DNA from: Nostoc sp. KVJ3
GTDB lineage: Bacteria; Cyanobacteriota; Cyanobacteriia; Cyanobacteriales; Nostocaceae
Direction of reading: 5' to 3'
Length of the DNA stretch: 64,000 bases
NCBI RefSeq assembly: GCF_026127265.1
Contig: NZ_WWFG01000002.1
Span: 1,302,001 to 1,366,000 of the forward strand
Of this stretch, positions 35,759-45,113 are shown in pieces. Position numbers and translations under genes: made by a program. Under the pieces are notes generated by a model. The model was not told where the DNA came from, did no database searches, and saw only the letters and a list, made by a program, of their open reading frames with translations. Position 1 is the stretch's first letter. Each line of letters begins with the position of its first letter.

Positions 35759-36208
35759 TCAATTGTTAGGTGTTTTAACTTGACGTGCCATATCTAAATA
35801 AGCACTCATATTCGCACCTGGACGACGACGACCATTAGAGCTAGTAGTCGAAGGAGCAAGATATTTTGGTGCAAAGGTGGTTTCGGTAGGCGTTTTTGCA
35901 CTAGCTTTTGCTGCTGCTTTAGCGGGTTCAGCTTTGCCATTTTGAGATGCTTCTACTTTGGTTTTGGTCGCCGCAGCTTTGGTTGCTTTAGCAGTCTCAG
36001 GTTCAGGGCTTTTTGCCGCCTGAGATGCAACTGGTGCCACAGCCTTTTTACCGTTTGATGCTGCTGGTTTCGATTGACTGGTTGCTTCTTCTAGTTCTAA
36101 GAAGTAACCATTGCTTTGTTTCTTCCCAGGTAACAGCCTAGTCACGAAACCAAGAATACCAGTTACGAAACCGAGAATCCCTGAAATTAACTTTTTGATA
36201 AAATCCAT
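35759..36208 (-). CDS. Conserved hypothetical protein with Ala/Lys-rich linker
   Basis: A 149-residue protein that I do not recognise. The N-terminus has two near-repeated amphipathic or hydrophobic segments (ILGFVTGILGFVTRLLPG), which may bind a membrane. A short block GYFLELEEA is followed by about 70 residues of Ala/Lys/Thr/Pro-rich disordered linker. A conserved-looking tail then reads NGRRRPGANMSAYLDMARQVK. AGGAG lies eight bases before the ATG, a good ribosome site. The architecture of two ordered ends joined by a linker suggests an adaptor. It is convergent with the VIT/vWA gene. Confidence 0.65.
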   Translation of the reverse strand: MDFIKKLISGILGFVTGILGFVTRLLPGKKQSNGYFLELEEATSQSKPAASNGKKAVAPVASQAAKSPEPETAKATKAAATKTKVEASQNGKAEPAKAAAKASAKTPTETTFAPKYLAPSTTSSNGRRRPGANMSAYLDMARQVKTPNN

Positions 36209-36607
36209 TACAATTACTCCTGCCTTTTATATTTGGAACTCGACCGTAATTGTTAAAAATTACGAAAAAATGTTACATTTTCTGCTTTGCGTCACCTAAT
36301 TTTGGTGACAACCCTTATAGGTTTGTGTTTAATCTACATTGTAGTAAAACTATAGGGCAAATGTTCTTTATGCAAGCACTTGCGACCTGTATACACTGAG
36401 AACTAATTATTAAATTTTACTGTAACTAAGAGCAAGATTCTGAAAGCAAGCTTTATAAAAATTAACATTTCTTTTCTTGAAAATTATTGATTGTAAAAAA
36501 GCAAGCAGTTTACTTTTAACCAGTGGCAGGAGTGTCATAGCCTATTAGCAGATAGCAACAGTACTCAGTTACATTTTCTACAGACTTAATTCAGCCAGAT
36601 TTTAGAG
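36209..36607. other. Gene-free divergent promoter region
   Basis: About 400 AT-rich bases between the Ala/Lys-rich protein and the lipase genes, which diverge. I see no small gene, RNA motif or repeat family member here. Confidence 0.5.
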
Positions 36608-37240
36608 ATGAACACTGAAAATCAGCAGCGCAACCCCGTGTTATTAGTACACGGAATTGAAGATACAGGGGCAGTTTTCCATAAAATGGCGGGTCGCTTA
36701 AGATTACAGGGTTGGTCTGTACATTCTCTGGATCTAGTGCCTAATAATGGTGATGTGGGTCTAGACGAGTTGGCAAAGCAAGTAGCCGATTATATTGCAG
36801 CCACCTTTGGGTCAGAACAACACCTAGATTTAGTAGGCTTCAGCATGGGAGGAATTGTCAGTCGTTATTATATCCAGCGACTAGGAGGAATTAACCGCGT
36901 ACAGAGGTTTATCACGATCTCTTCACCTCATTATGGAACTGTGGTTGCTTATGGTTCCCAACGTCCTGGTTGCGTACAAATGCGTCCACACAGCATTTTT
37001 CTCAAGGATTTAAATTCTGATGCTGTAATGTTGAGGCAACTAGATTTTACCTCTATCTGGACACCTTATGATTTGATGATTGTCCCAGCAAATAGTTCAC
37101 AAATGCCCGTAGGACGCGAATTAATAGTACCAGTAGCCCTACACTCTTGGATGCTGACAAACTCCAGGAGTTTAGCAGTAGTAGAAGCAGCTTTAGCAGA
37201 GCCTTTAAAGCTACCATTGCTGAAAAAAGCATTCAGTTAG
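36608..37240 (+). CDS. Alpha/beta-hydrolase, lipase-like
   Basis: A 210-residue esterase or lipase. The oxyanion loop is VLLVHGIEDTG. The nucleophile elbow GFSMGG places Ser79. The acid is probably Asp in WTPYDLMIVP, and the His is probably in ALHSWML (about residue 181). The length suits small triacylglycerol-lipase-like or PGAP1-like proteins of cyanobacteria. There is no signal peptide, so it is probably cytoplasmic or thylakoid-associated, with lipid acyl esters as possible substrates. Convergent with the VOC gene. Confidence 0.85.
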   Translation: MNTENQQRNPVLLVHGIEDTGAVFHKMAGRLRLQGWSVHSLDLVPNNGDVGLDELAKQVADYIAATFGSEQHLDLVGFSMGGIVSRYYIQRLGGINRVQRFITISSPHYGTVVAYGSQRPGCVQMRPHSIFLKDLNSDAVMLRQLDFTSIWTPYDLMIVPANSSQMPVGRELIVPVALHSWMLTNSRSLAVVEAALAEPLKLPLLKKAFS

Positions 37241-37288
37241 TAGCCAGAATGCTCACCACGCTATCTTTAATTACGAATTACGAATTAC

Positions 37289-37720
37289 TTAAGTTCTATC
37301 TCCAATTTGTGTATGTTCATAACTCCCAAAAATCGCTTCTGGGTGACGATAATATTTGAATTCCATAACGTTATAAAAGGGATCTTCTAGAAAGAAAGTG
37401 CGATGTTCAAGAGGAGAACCAACAAAGCGATTTTTGGTTTCTTCGCGAAAAAGTAGCTGTTGTTGTTGTGCCCTTTCTAGTAAGTCTTGCCAGTCACGTT
37501 CTTGGGTAAAAATTAGCCCAAAATGTCTGGGATAGATGCTGTGTTGAGGTGTTAAGGGTTCTTTGGTGACATGAGCTACTAACTGATGACCGTAGAGATT
37601 GAGAATTAGAGCATGATGGTTTTCACGACCAGGAATGCAGCCCAACCCATTCACGTAATATGCTTTTGTTTGGGCAATGTCGGTGACAGGGAAAGCTAAA
37701 TGGAATAAAGTTTGGCTCAT
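37289..37720 (-). CDS. VOC (glyoxalase/dioxygenase superfamily) protein
   Basis: A 143-residue protein of the vicinal-oxygen-chelate fold. It starts FHLAFPVTDIAQTKAYYVNG, with the first metal His in FHLAF. It continues with RHFGLIF (second His) and ends EDPFYNVMEFKYY (the Glu). This H/H/E set is a full metal site, so it is probably an active enzyme on a small molecule. The substrate is not predictable. Similar proteins are widespread in cyanobacteria. Confidence 0.85.
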   Translation of the reverse strand: MSQTLFHLAFPVTDIAQTKAYYVNGLGCIPGRENHHALILNLYGHQLVAHVTKEPLTPQHSIYPRHFGLIFTQERDWQDLLERAQQQQLLFREETKNRFVGSPLEHRTFFLEDPFYNVMEFKYYRHPEAIFGSYEHTQIGDRT

Positions 37721-37993
37721 AGCTGTGTGGAGAAGATTGGTATTGCCAGGCAGACTTACTTAGATTTTTTCACAAATCAGATTGGATTACTATAGGCATT
37801 GGCTTTGATTCTGGAATTTATCTGCGTAGGTAGGGAACAGGGAACAAATGAGTGTACAGAGAGAGATTTGTTCAGATTTAGTTAACAATGCAAACATATT
37901 AATTTATGCAGAGATTTCAAAAATTAAGTACTAAGCATGACAAATCCGTTATTCTACTGATATCCAGACAAAATTACTCATGAATAATTGCTG

Positions 37994-38788
37994 ATGTCAT
38001 CCTTAATTAATTCTGTAAATCCCTGGTTAGTAGGAGTAGTATTAAACACAATTCTATTGGGTTTAACTTGGATTGCTCCAAAAAAGCTACTTACCCCTGC
38101 TGGCTCATTCCATGCCTGGTTTCTGGCCATTCTAATTTGGGTAACTCTAGGCTGGCCAGGATATGTAGTAGTAATGTTCTATTTTCTGGTTGGTTCTGGT
38201 GTTACCCGCATTGGGATGGCGCAGAAAGAGGCTGAAGGAATTGCCGAAAAGCGTTCTGGAGCAAGGGGGCCAGAAAATGTTTGGGGTTCGGCTTTAACTG
38301 GGGCGCTGTGTGCCTTGGGAGTAGGGATCGTAAATTCGGGATTGGTTGTACTGAGTCCCCAATTTATAGTACCCAACCTCCAGTCACTATTATTGTTAGG
38401 CTATGTAGCGAGTTTCAGTACCAAACTGGCTGACACTACTGCTAGTGAAGTCGGTAAAGCGTATGGTAAAAGTACTTATCTAATTACCACACTCCAACCA
38501 GTCCCTCGCGGTACAGAAGGAGCGGTAAGTTTAGAGGGAACTTTAGCTGGGATTGTGGCTTCTGTTGCGATCGCATTTGTTGGCTGGGGAGTTGGTTTAA
38601 TTGATCTATTAGGAGTCGCTTGGTGTGTACTGGCAGCATTTATTGCCACTAACTTAGAAAGTGTGATTGGGGCAACACTGCAATCTAAGTATACGTGGCT
38701 AACCAATGAAGTGGTAAATATTTTTAATACATTAATCGGTGCGATCGCGGCTGTGCTACTTGCCTGGACATGGGTAAATATCATGTAG
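37994..38788 (+). CDS. TIGR00297/DUF92 membrane protein, VTE6-type phytyl-phosphate kinase
   Basis: A 264-residue membrane protein from the ATG at 37994 (a TTG six bases earlier is less likely), with about six helices. It belongs to the DUF92 family, which includes plant VTE6. VTE6 converts phytyl phosphate to phytyl diphosphate for tocopherol and phylloquinone synthesis and chlorophyll-phytol salvage. Family marks are SGARGPENVWGS, SFSTKLADTTASEVGKAYGK, PVPRGTEGAVSLEGTLAG and NLESVIGA. Acidic and basic residues in these motifs probably bind the nucleotide and phosphate. Function is transferred by family, not shown here. Confidence 0.85.
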   Translation: MSSLINSVNPWLVGVVLNTILLGLTWIAPKKLLTPAGSFHAWFLAILIWVTLGWPGYVVVMFYFLVGSGVTRIGMAQKEAEGIAEKRSGARGPENVWGSALTGALCALGVGIVNSGLVVLSPQFIVPNLQSLLLLGYVASFSTKLADTTASEVGKAYGKSTYLITTLQPVPRGTEGAVSLEGTLAGIVASVAIAFVGWGVGLIDLLGVAWCVLAAFIATNLESVIGATLQSKYTWLTNEVVNIFNTLIGAIAAVLLAWTWVNIM

Positions 38789-39008
38789 ATTGGGCATTGG
38801 GCATGGGGCAGAATCTTTTAATAACTCCTAACTCCTCACTCAGCACTCATGAGGTGGAGTGGTAGAAAATAAGTAATCTGCCTGAATACTGGGCTACCCC
38901 TGATATTTTCAATCCTGTTTTGTCCCAGATCCACTGTAAAAGAGATCATGGGAAATTATATTATTTACTAGCTATATAATTTTCTGGCCATCTAGTTTTA
39001 ATTAGTTC

Positions 39009-39059
39009 ATGGAATCTTTATCATATTTATCCATCAACAAACGGATGATTTCTATATGA
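39009..39059 (+). pseudogene. Truncated duplicate of the parvulin gene start (16-codon stub)
   Basis: MESLSYLSINKRMISI then stop repeats the first sixteen residues of the parvulin gene 101 bases downstream (MESLSFLTIDDKIISI). The bases before the ATG are also alike (AATTAGTTC against AATTAATTC). This is the remnant of a tandem paralogue deleted down to its 5' end. It could still be translated as a tiny leader peptide. The rest of 38789-39109 is AT-rich and holds nothing else. Confidence 0.6.
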
Positions 39060-39109
39060 TTTAATTTAAAAGTCCTATAAGTGTTTAACCATTTTCACAC
39101 AATTAATTC

Positions 39110-39892
39110 ATGGAATCTTTATCATTTTTGACAATTGATGACAAAATAATTTCTATTGAGGAAGCAGTAAAATACCTTCAAGCCTCTGGAAAATTGGGAC
39201 AGTTCATTGGGGATATTCTCCGCCAGTACGTACTTGAGGAAGAAATCAGAACACGAGACGATATTGAGATTGGTACAGCAATAACTGAACAAGCAATTAT
39301 CGACTTTCGGCTCAAAAATCAACTAACTGACCCCCAGAATTTTCAAGAATGGTTAAAGACCAACAATACAGATTACGCTACATTTCATACATCGGTTACT
39401 TTCGGTTACAAGTTAGAAAAGCTGAAAGCTGTAGTGACACAAGGAAAACTCCAAGAATATTTTATTGAACGTAAAATCTTTTTGGATCGGGTAGTACTTT
39501 CTCGGATCGTTGTTGATAATCGAGAATTGGCAGACGAAATACAAACCCAAATTGAAGAAGGAGGTAGTTTTGAACAACTAGCTAAAGAGTATTCCCTTTC
39601 AGATGACCGCATTGTGAACGGCATGATGGGAATCGTCAGCCGAGGCAGTATGCCAGATATATTACGCGCAGCTATTGATGTGGCGAGTCCTGGACAATTG
39701 ATAGGCCCAATAGAAATCGTTGGCAAAGACTCTCCCCAAGGAGAAGGCCCTTATGGTTTGTTTCGAGTAGAACAATTTCTGCCAGCGTCTTTAGAAGATA
39801 CTCAACTAAATATTGCACTACAAAATGAGTTATTTGAGAAATGGCTAGCAGAGAAAATTCAAAAACTGACAGTCAAGTTACAAGTGAGTTAA
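39110..39892 (+). CDS. PpiC/parvulin-type peptidylprolyl isomerase
   Basis: A 260-residue protein. The N-terminal helical half (about residues 1-120) is SurA-like. The parvulin domain (about 125-240) has RKIFLDRVVLSRIVVDNREL, GGSFEQLAKEYSLSDD, GMMGIVSRGSMPDI and GPYGLFRVEQFLP. It lacks a signal peptide, so it probably acts in the cytoplasm on a substrate of the exporter that follows. The 3' end overlaps the ABC gene by 52 bases, indicating translational coupling. Cyanobacterial type I exporters are often preceded by such parvulins. An upstream stub shows a past duplication. Confidence 0.85.
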   Translation: MESLSFLTIDDKIISIEEAVKYLQASGKLGQFIGDILRQYVLEEEIRTRDDIEIGTAITEQAIIDFRLKNQLTDPQNFQEWLKTNNTDYATFHTSVTFGYKLEKLKAVVTQGKLQEYFIERKIFLDRVVLSRIVVDNRELADEIQTQIEEGGSFEQLAKEYSLSDDRIVNGMMGIVSRGSMPDILRAAIDVASPGQLIGPIEIVGKDSPQGEGPYGLFRVEQFLPASLEDTQLNIALQNELFEKWLAEKIQKLTVKLQVS

Positions 39893-42573
39893 CAATTCTG
39901 GATAATGAATCTTTACGATTAAAAGTACTAGCTTCTTTGTCTTGGAATCAGCCGCCGCTATGCTGGCTGACTCCCGAACAACAATCCCAATTGGAAAATG
40001 AATGCCAAACTCGTCAGTATCGTTTGGGAGAAAAAATTTGGTCAAATGATGTTGGCGGTTCCCAATTCTTAATTGTGGCTGGAAAAGTTCGCTTGCGAGA
40101 AGACAGTCGCTACAAGTCGGCGTCGTCTCAAGAGGGTGTTGGCAAATCTTTAGCAGCCCTAGATGTGGGGGATTGGTTTGGTGATTTACAAAAGCTGTCT
40201 GCGGATTTTAAAGCTGTAGCAGCTAGTAAAGAAGTAGTAGTAGTGTATTGGGATACAGCCCTGTGGCTAGAGTTTTCTAACCCACAAATTCAAGAGTTCT
40301 GGCAAGTGTTACCAGTAGATATTGAGTCCGAGAAGGAAAGCTTTTCCTTCTCTTCCACTCCTTCACTATCGCCAACTTTGGATGGGACTTCCAGCCCCCA
40401 CAGCCTCCAACCCCAAAGAGGACTCCCATCGGCCAATCTCATCATCTCAAATTATCCCTTTGTTGCTAGCTGGAACACTGCTGCTGCATGTTTAACAATG
40501 GTGGCACAACAGCTAGAAAATTCTGTGCAACTAGATTGGGTGCAGCGCCAAATCAGAGGACAACGCCCAAAACAGGTTGTAGAAGCGGCAGAAAAATTAG
40601 GGTTAGTGTTGCGACGGTTACAAGTAAATTGGAGTGAGTTGCGACAGCTGTCATTTCCAGCTTTACTACTGTGGAATTCTGACTCACCCCAGAGTCCATC
40701 TTGGGTGGTAGCTTATGGAGTTAAAGGCGATCGCTTAATTATTGCTAACCCTCTAAATCCCGATCGCATTTGTGAAAGCTTACCGCAGTCAGTAGTTGAT
40801 GCATCTTGGGATGGGCAATTGTGGCAAGCAGAACTCATAGCGCAGCAAGAAAAATTTAACCTCAGTTGGTTTACTCCAGCAGTTTGGAAATATAAAGGAT
40901 TACTAACAGAAGTATTGTTAGCATCTTTTACCTTACAGCTTTTGGGGTTAACCACACCGCTAATTACCCAAGTCGTCATTGATAAAGTGATGGTGCAGGG
41001 GAGTTTGCCGACTCTTGATGTAATGGCGATCGCACTTTTATGCGTAGCTATATTTGAGTCTATATTGGGCATCCTGCGCTTATTTATCTTTACCCATACC
41101 GCTCGTCGTCTGGATTTAAGTTTATCAGCCCAGCTATTTCGCCATCTGATGCGTTTGCCTTTAGCTTATTTTGAGGCGCGGCGCGTCGGAGACACAGTAG
41201 CACGAGTCCAGGAACTCGAACAAATTCGCCAGTTTCTCACAGGTACAGCATTAACTGTGATTCTGGATAGCATCTTTGCTGTGGTCTACCTAGCATTGAT
41301 GTTTTACTATAATATCCCACTCACCTTTGTCGCCTTAGCAGTACTGCCACTGTTTGCAACTTTGACGATAGTTGCAACCCCAATTCTGCGTAACTGGCTG
41401 AACGAAACCTTTAACCGGAGTGCCGATAGTCAGTCGTTTCTAGTAGAGACAATTACCGGGATTCATTCAGTTAAAGCCCATGCAGCCGAACCAGTCGCCC
41501 GCGATCGCTGGGAAGGCTTATTTGCTCGCTTCATTCGCACAGGTTTTAAAGCCTCCACCACCTCCAATATCAGCAGCAACCTTGGTGACTTTCTCACCAA
41601 TTTTTCCACCATGCTGATTCTCTGGTTTGGAGCCAAGTTAGTCATTGAGCAAAAGCTGACAATTGGACAGCTAGTTGCCTTTCAAATGCTTTCTGGTAGA
41701 GTCACAGGGCCGCTTTTGCGCTTAGTACAGTTGTGGCAAAACCTCCAACAAGTATTACTCTCTGTAGATCGCATTGGTGATATTCTCAACGTCTCTCCAG
41801 AAGCAGAACTAGGAACCGGTCTAGTTTTGCCGCCCCTAAAAGGACAAGTCACCTTCGAGCAAGTATTTTTCCGCTACCGCCCGAACTTTGAAGCAATTTT
41901 GCGGGGAATCTCTTTCAGTGTCGAACCAGGGCAATTTGTTGGCATTGTCGGACGCAGTGGTTCGGGAAAAAGTACCCTATCTAAGCTATTGCAACGCCTC
42001 TATCAAATTGAATCAGGACGCATCCTCATTGATGGTTTTGATATTAAAAGTGCCGATTTAGCCTCACTGCGGCAACAAGTTAGTGTAGTTCTCCAAGAAG
42101 ACTTTTTATTCAACGGTTCCATTTTGGAAAATATCACTCTTGGCACTCCCGACATTACCGCAGAGCAAGTGGTAGAGGCAGCAAGATTAGCAGTCGCCCA
42201 CGACTTCATTAGTCAATTACCCTACGGTTATGAAACCAATGTGGGTGAACGCGGTACAGCTTTATCTGGTGGACAAAGACAACGTATTGCCCTAGCAAGA
42301 CTATTTCTTTCTCAAGCACCGATTTTAGTTTTGGATGAAGCTACCAGCGCTTTGGATAGTGAAACTGAACAACAAGTACTGCAAAATCTGCAAAAAGTTT
42401 CCGTTAACCGTACTGTGTTCCTGATTGCTCACCGTTTTGCTCCCCTCAAACGGGCTGATTTGATTTTGGTATTAGAGCAAGGTGTGATTGCTGAACGTGG
42501 TACTCACTCCCAGTTGTTGCAACAAAAGGGTTTGTATTGGTCATTATATCAACGCCAGCAAGCAAACATTTAG
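39841..42573 (+). CDS. HlyB-like ABC exporter with cNMP-binding and degenerate C39 domains
   Basis: A 910-residue exporter subunit. The cyclic-nucleotide-binding-like domain is at about 45-145. The C39-like peptidase domain (about 200-320) has Thr213 where the catalytic Cys should be (NTAAACLTM against the usual DCGAACL) and Ser287 where the His should be (SPSWVV against HWVV). It therefore cannot cleave and probably docks the substrate, as in HlyB. The membrane domain is at about 350-640. The ATPase has Walker A GRSGSGKST (near 704), LSGGQ (808-812) and Walker B ILVLDEATSALD. It resembles HetC-type and type I secretion transporters. No HlyD partner is adjacent. Confidence 0.9.
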   Translation: MASRENSKTDSQVTSELTILDNESLRLKVLASLSWNQPPLCWLTPEQQSQLENECQTRQYRLGEKIWSNDVGGSQFLIVAGKVRLREDSRYKSASSQEGVGKSLAALDVGDWFGDLQKLSADFKAVAASKEVVVVYWDTALWLEFSNPQIQEFWQVLPVDIESEKESFSFSSTPSLSPTLDGTSSPHSLQPQRGLPSANLIISNYPFVASWNTAAACLTMVAQQLENSVQLDWVQRQIRGQRPKQVVEAAEKLGLVLRRLQVNWSELRQLSFPALLLWNSDSPQSPSWVVAYGVKGDRLIIANPLNPDRICESLPQSVVDASWDGQLWQAELIAQQEKFNLSWFTPAVWKYKGLLTEVLLASFTLQLLGLTTPLITQVVIDKVMVQGSLPTLDVMAIALLCVAIFESILGILRLFIFTHTARRLDLSLSAQLFRHLMRLPLAYFEARRVGDTVARVQELEQIRQFLTGTALTVILDSIFAVVYLALMFYYNIPLTFVALAVLPLFATLTIVATPILRNWLNETFNRSADSQSFLVETITGIHSVKAHAAEPVARDRWEGLFARFIRTGFKASTTSNISSNLGDFLTNFSTMLILWFGAKLVIEQKLTIGQLVAFQMLSGRVTGPLLRLVQLWQNLQQVLLSVDRIGDILNVSPEAELGTGLVLPPLKGQVTFEQVFFRYRPNFEAILRGISFSVEPGQFVGIVGRSGSGKSTLSKLLQRLYQIESGRILIDGFDIKSADLASLRQQVSVVLQEDFLFNGSILENITLGTPDITAEQVVEAARLAVAHDFISQLPYGYETNVGERGTALSGGQRQRIALARLFLSQAPILVLDEATSALDSETEQQVLQNLQKVSVNRTVFLIAHRFAPLKRADLILVLEQGVIAERGTHSQLLQQKGLYWSLYQRQQANI

Positions 42574-42658
42574 TAGCTTGAACAAACTCGAAGAACCCCT
42601 TCCCGTAAGTTTAGGGCTTTTTCATTCGACAAGGTAGGGATTTTGTCAACAGTATGGG

Positions 42659-42747
42659 CAATACTGTTCGGTTAAGGCAAGAGACGCGATAAATCGCGTC
42701 TTTGGGGTCTATTATTTTTATCAAATAACCTTAACCGAACTGTATTG
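42659..42747. mobile_element. 89-bp MITE with TTCGGTTAAGG ends, copy 1
   Basis: The ends CAATACTGTTCGGTTAAGG (42659-42677) and CCTTAACCGAACTGTATTG (42729-42747) match at 18 of 19 positions. The core is a GAGACGCGATAAATCGCGTC hairpin. A longer relative is at 52604-52726. The rest of 42574-42898 has GCAAAGG/ACACAAAG dispersed repeats and no gene. Confidence 0.75.
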
Positions 42748-42898
42748 AATCTGGGGGGATCTGCAATAACTACAAGACTTACGCAAAATCATGAAAAAAC
42801 GAACCGCAAAGGACGCAAAGGACACAAAGAAATAAGAGTTTCAGAGAGTTTTTGTGTAAGTCCTAAACTAATTGCTCTAACTGAGAAATATTAGGAAT

Positions 42899-44341
42899 TT
42901 AACGACAATTGTCGCAATGTCCACAACGCCAGTTAGCAGCTTCTTTGTCAAAACCAAAGGCATTTAACAAAAATTGCCAACGACACTGTTTTGTAGTCAG
43001 GTATTGATGCATTTGTTTGGCGGCGTGTAATTGCGTCGGTGGCTGATTTCCGGCTTTTTGCCCAATGGTGTAATGAAAAGGGTCAAGCCAGTTTAGCTGA
43101 CCACTGCTGTGGAGTAAAGCCAGTGCCGTAGCACCTTCAGGAAATTGTCGGGTTACAGCATTCACTTCTCCCTGCTTTGGTAATTTTTTCACAAGTTGCT
43201 GCGCTATTTGTTGTTGCGATCGCATTTGTTCGTGAAAAAACTCCTGTCTTTGCTTATCCTCTGGATCTAACCACCCCGTAGGTTCACTTACCAATGTTAA
43301 CGCTTCTGCTGGTTTCCCATCCCTTCCAGCGCGGCCAATTTCTTGCACATATTCAGATAGCAGATGTGGCGCGTGAAAGTGGGCTACCCAACGAACATCT
43401 GATTTATTAATTCCCATCCCAAAGGCACAGGTACAAACCACAAAAGGCATTTTACCACTTAACCAGCTTGCTTCTACTGCCCGGCGTTCTGTTGCACCCA
43501 ATCCTGCATGATAACTAGCTGTAGCATAACCTATCTCTGCTAACCATTGGGCTAAATCTTCGCTATCTCTCCGAGTGCGAACATAAACTAATCCCGATTG
43601 TTGCGGTCTATTTTGAATAAACTTTAATAATTGTTGTTTCCTACCTCGTGGTGTCCAAGCGATGCGAACGCTGGGATGCAAATTAGAACGGTAGGGATTT
43701 AAACGGAAAATCTCTGGTTGTTGTAATTGTAAAACTGTTTGAATAATTTTTTGGGCTGAGGGGTCAGCAGTTGCAGTAAAAGCGGCGATGCTAATTTTTG
43801 TTCCTGGTGGTTTTGATTTTAGCAATGCCGGACGTACTGCCCCTAATCTGCGATAAGCTGGGCGAAAAGTATCACCCCACTGCACTAAACAATGAGCTTC
43901 ATCTAAAATTAAGCCATTAATTTGCAATTTTGGCTGACATAATCTTTCCCACACAGGCGGACTCAGCAAAGTTTCTGGTGATAAATAAAGTAATCTTAGC
44001 TGTTGATGTTCCAAAGCTTGCAGAGTTGCACGGCGTTGAGATGAAGGTAATTCACTATGCAAAAGTGCCGCTTTTTGGTGGCTTTCTCGTAGTTCCTGTA
44101 CTTGATTTTCCATTAGCGCCACCAAGGGCGAAACTACCAAAGTTAATCCTGTTTGTAGCAATGCAGGAAGTTGAAAACAAATCGATTTTCCGCCACCTGT
44201 GGGCATAATAATCAGCGCATCTTTTTGTGCCAATAAACTACTGACGATTTCTCCCTGTGGTGGGCGGAAATCTTCATAACCCCAAATTTTTTTAAAAGCT
44301 GCGCGAACTTCTTGCCAAGATTTTGTTGTAGGCTGATTCAT
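42899..44341 (-). CDS. recQ: RecQ-family DNA helicase, short form
   Basis: A 480-residue ATP-dependent 3'-5' DNA helicase from the ATG at 44341 (a GTG 18 bases upstream is possible). Motif 0 is WGYEDFRPPQGEIV. Walker A is MPTGGGKSICFQLPAL. The DEAH-like box is LILDEAHCLVQWG. Motif VI is YVQEIGRAGRDGKPAE. It stops straight after the zinc motif (CRWQFLLNAFG, then CGHCDNCR with four Cys). The winged-helix and HRDC domains of long RecQ are missing, as in several cyanobacterial RecQ paralogues. It is likely used in repair or recombination. Confidence 0.9.
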   Translation of the reverse strand: MNQPTTKSWQEVRAAFKKIWGYEDFRPPQGEIVSSLLAQKDALIIMPTGGGKSICFQLPALLQTGLTLVVSPLVALMENQVQELRESHQKAALLHSELPSSQRRATLQALEHQQLRLLYLSPETLLSPPVWERLCQPKLQINGLILDEAHCLVQWGDTFRPAYRRLGAVRPALLKSKPPGTKISIAAFTATADPSAQKIIQTVLQLQQPEIFRLNPYRSNLHPSVRIAWTPRGRKQQLLKFIQNRPQQSGLVYVRTRRDSEDLAQWLAEIGYATASYHAGLGATERRAVEASWLSGKMPFVVCTCAFGMGINKSDVRWVAHFHAPHLLSEYVQEIGRAGRDGKPAEALTLVSEPTGWLDPEDKQRQEFFHEQMRSQQQIAQQLVKKLPKQGEVNAVTRQFPEGATALALLHSSGQLNWLDPFHYTIGQKAGNQPPTQLHAAKQMHQYLTTKQCRWQFLLNAFGFDKEAANWRCGHCDNCR

Positions 44342-44504
44342 AATCAATGGTAGATGCACCCATATCCTTGAACACTGAATATAGCCTCTGTTATCCAGCT
44401 AATGGTTCAGTAATTTCATCATTTTAGGTTGCAACCCACTGACTGCAAGAATGAATTAAAATTAATTATTACGCATCAACATATTAAATAGAAGATTCAA
44501 GCAG

Positions 44505-44942
44505 ATGAACGAAGATTTAAAACATAAATTTTATATCAGCACCGATAAATCTAAATTAGATATTCAAATTATCCATGATTTTTTACAAACTTCCTATTGG
44601 GCTGAAAACATCCCATTAGCCACTGTGAAAAAGTCAATAAACAATTCTTTATGTTTTGGACTTTATGAAGGTAATCAACAAGTCGGCTTTGCGAGAGTCA
44701 TTACTGATTACGCAACTTCTGCGTTATTAAAAGATGTTTTTATTCTAGAGCCTCATCGAGGACAGGGTTTAGGAAAATGGTTTGTAGAATATATTTTGGA
44801 ATATCCAGAACTGCAAGACGTGCAAAGGTGGATGTTAGGCACAAAAGATGCTCATGGACTTTATCGCCGTTATGGTTTTAAAAATTTGACAGAGCCGGAA
44901 AAAATCATGATGCGTTTAAATCCTAATACTAATCAAGCATAA
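44505..44942 (+). CDS. GNAT-family N-acetyltransferase
   Basis: A 145-residue acetyltransferase of the GNAT fold. The acetyl-CoA loop is LEPHRGQGLGKWFVEYIL (Q/R-x-x-G-x-G/A pattern). The N-terminal part has FYISTDKSKLDIQIIHDFLQ, and the C-terminal part has DAHGLYRRYGF, typical of small GNATs. The acceptor substrate is unknown. It is divergent from recQ and stands alone on the plus strand. Confidence 0.88.
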   Translation: MNEDLKHKFYISTDKSKLDIQIIHDFLQTSYWAENIPLATVKKSINNSLCFGLYEGNQQVGFARVITDYATSALLKDVFILEPHRGQGLGKWFVEYILEYPELQDVQRWMLGTKDAHGLYRRYGFKNLTEPEKIMMRLNPNTNQA

Positions 44943-45113
44943 GTAAGAGAATATTTTAAAAGTATTAGGCGAGAGAAGTCGCTACTACACAAACATAGGT
45001 GCTTTGCTGCTTACCGCAGGGTAGTCCATGCAGTGAGACTACCCAAAATCAAAGATTTGCTAACCTGCGGAAGGAGTTTTTGTCTGTATAGCCGCGACTT
45101 ATAGTCACCAGGG
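44943..45113. repeat. Dispersed GC-rich repeat fragments
   Basis: It contains GAGAAGTCGC and GCCGCGACTTAT, which are imperfectly complementary, and TACCGCAGGGTAGTC/GACTACCC arms. This is a patchwork of palindromic repeats between convergent genes. I see no gene. Confidence 0.4.
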
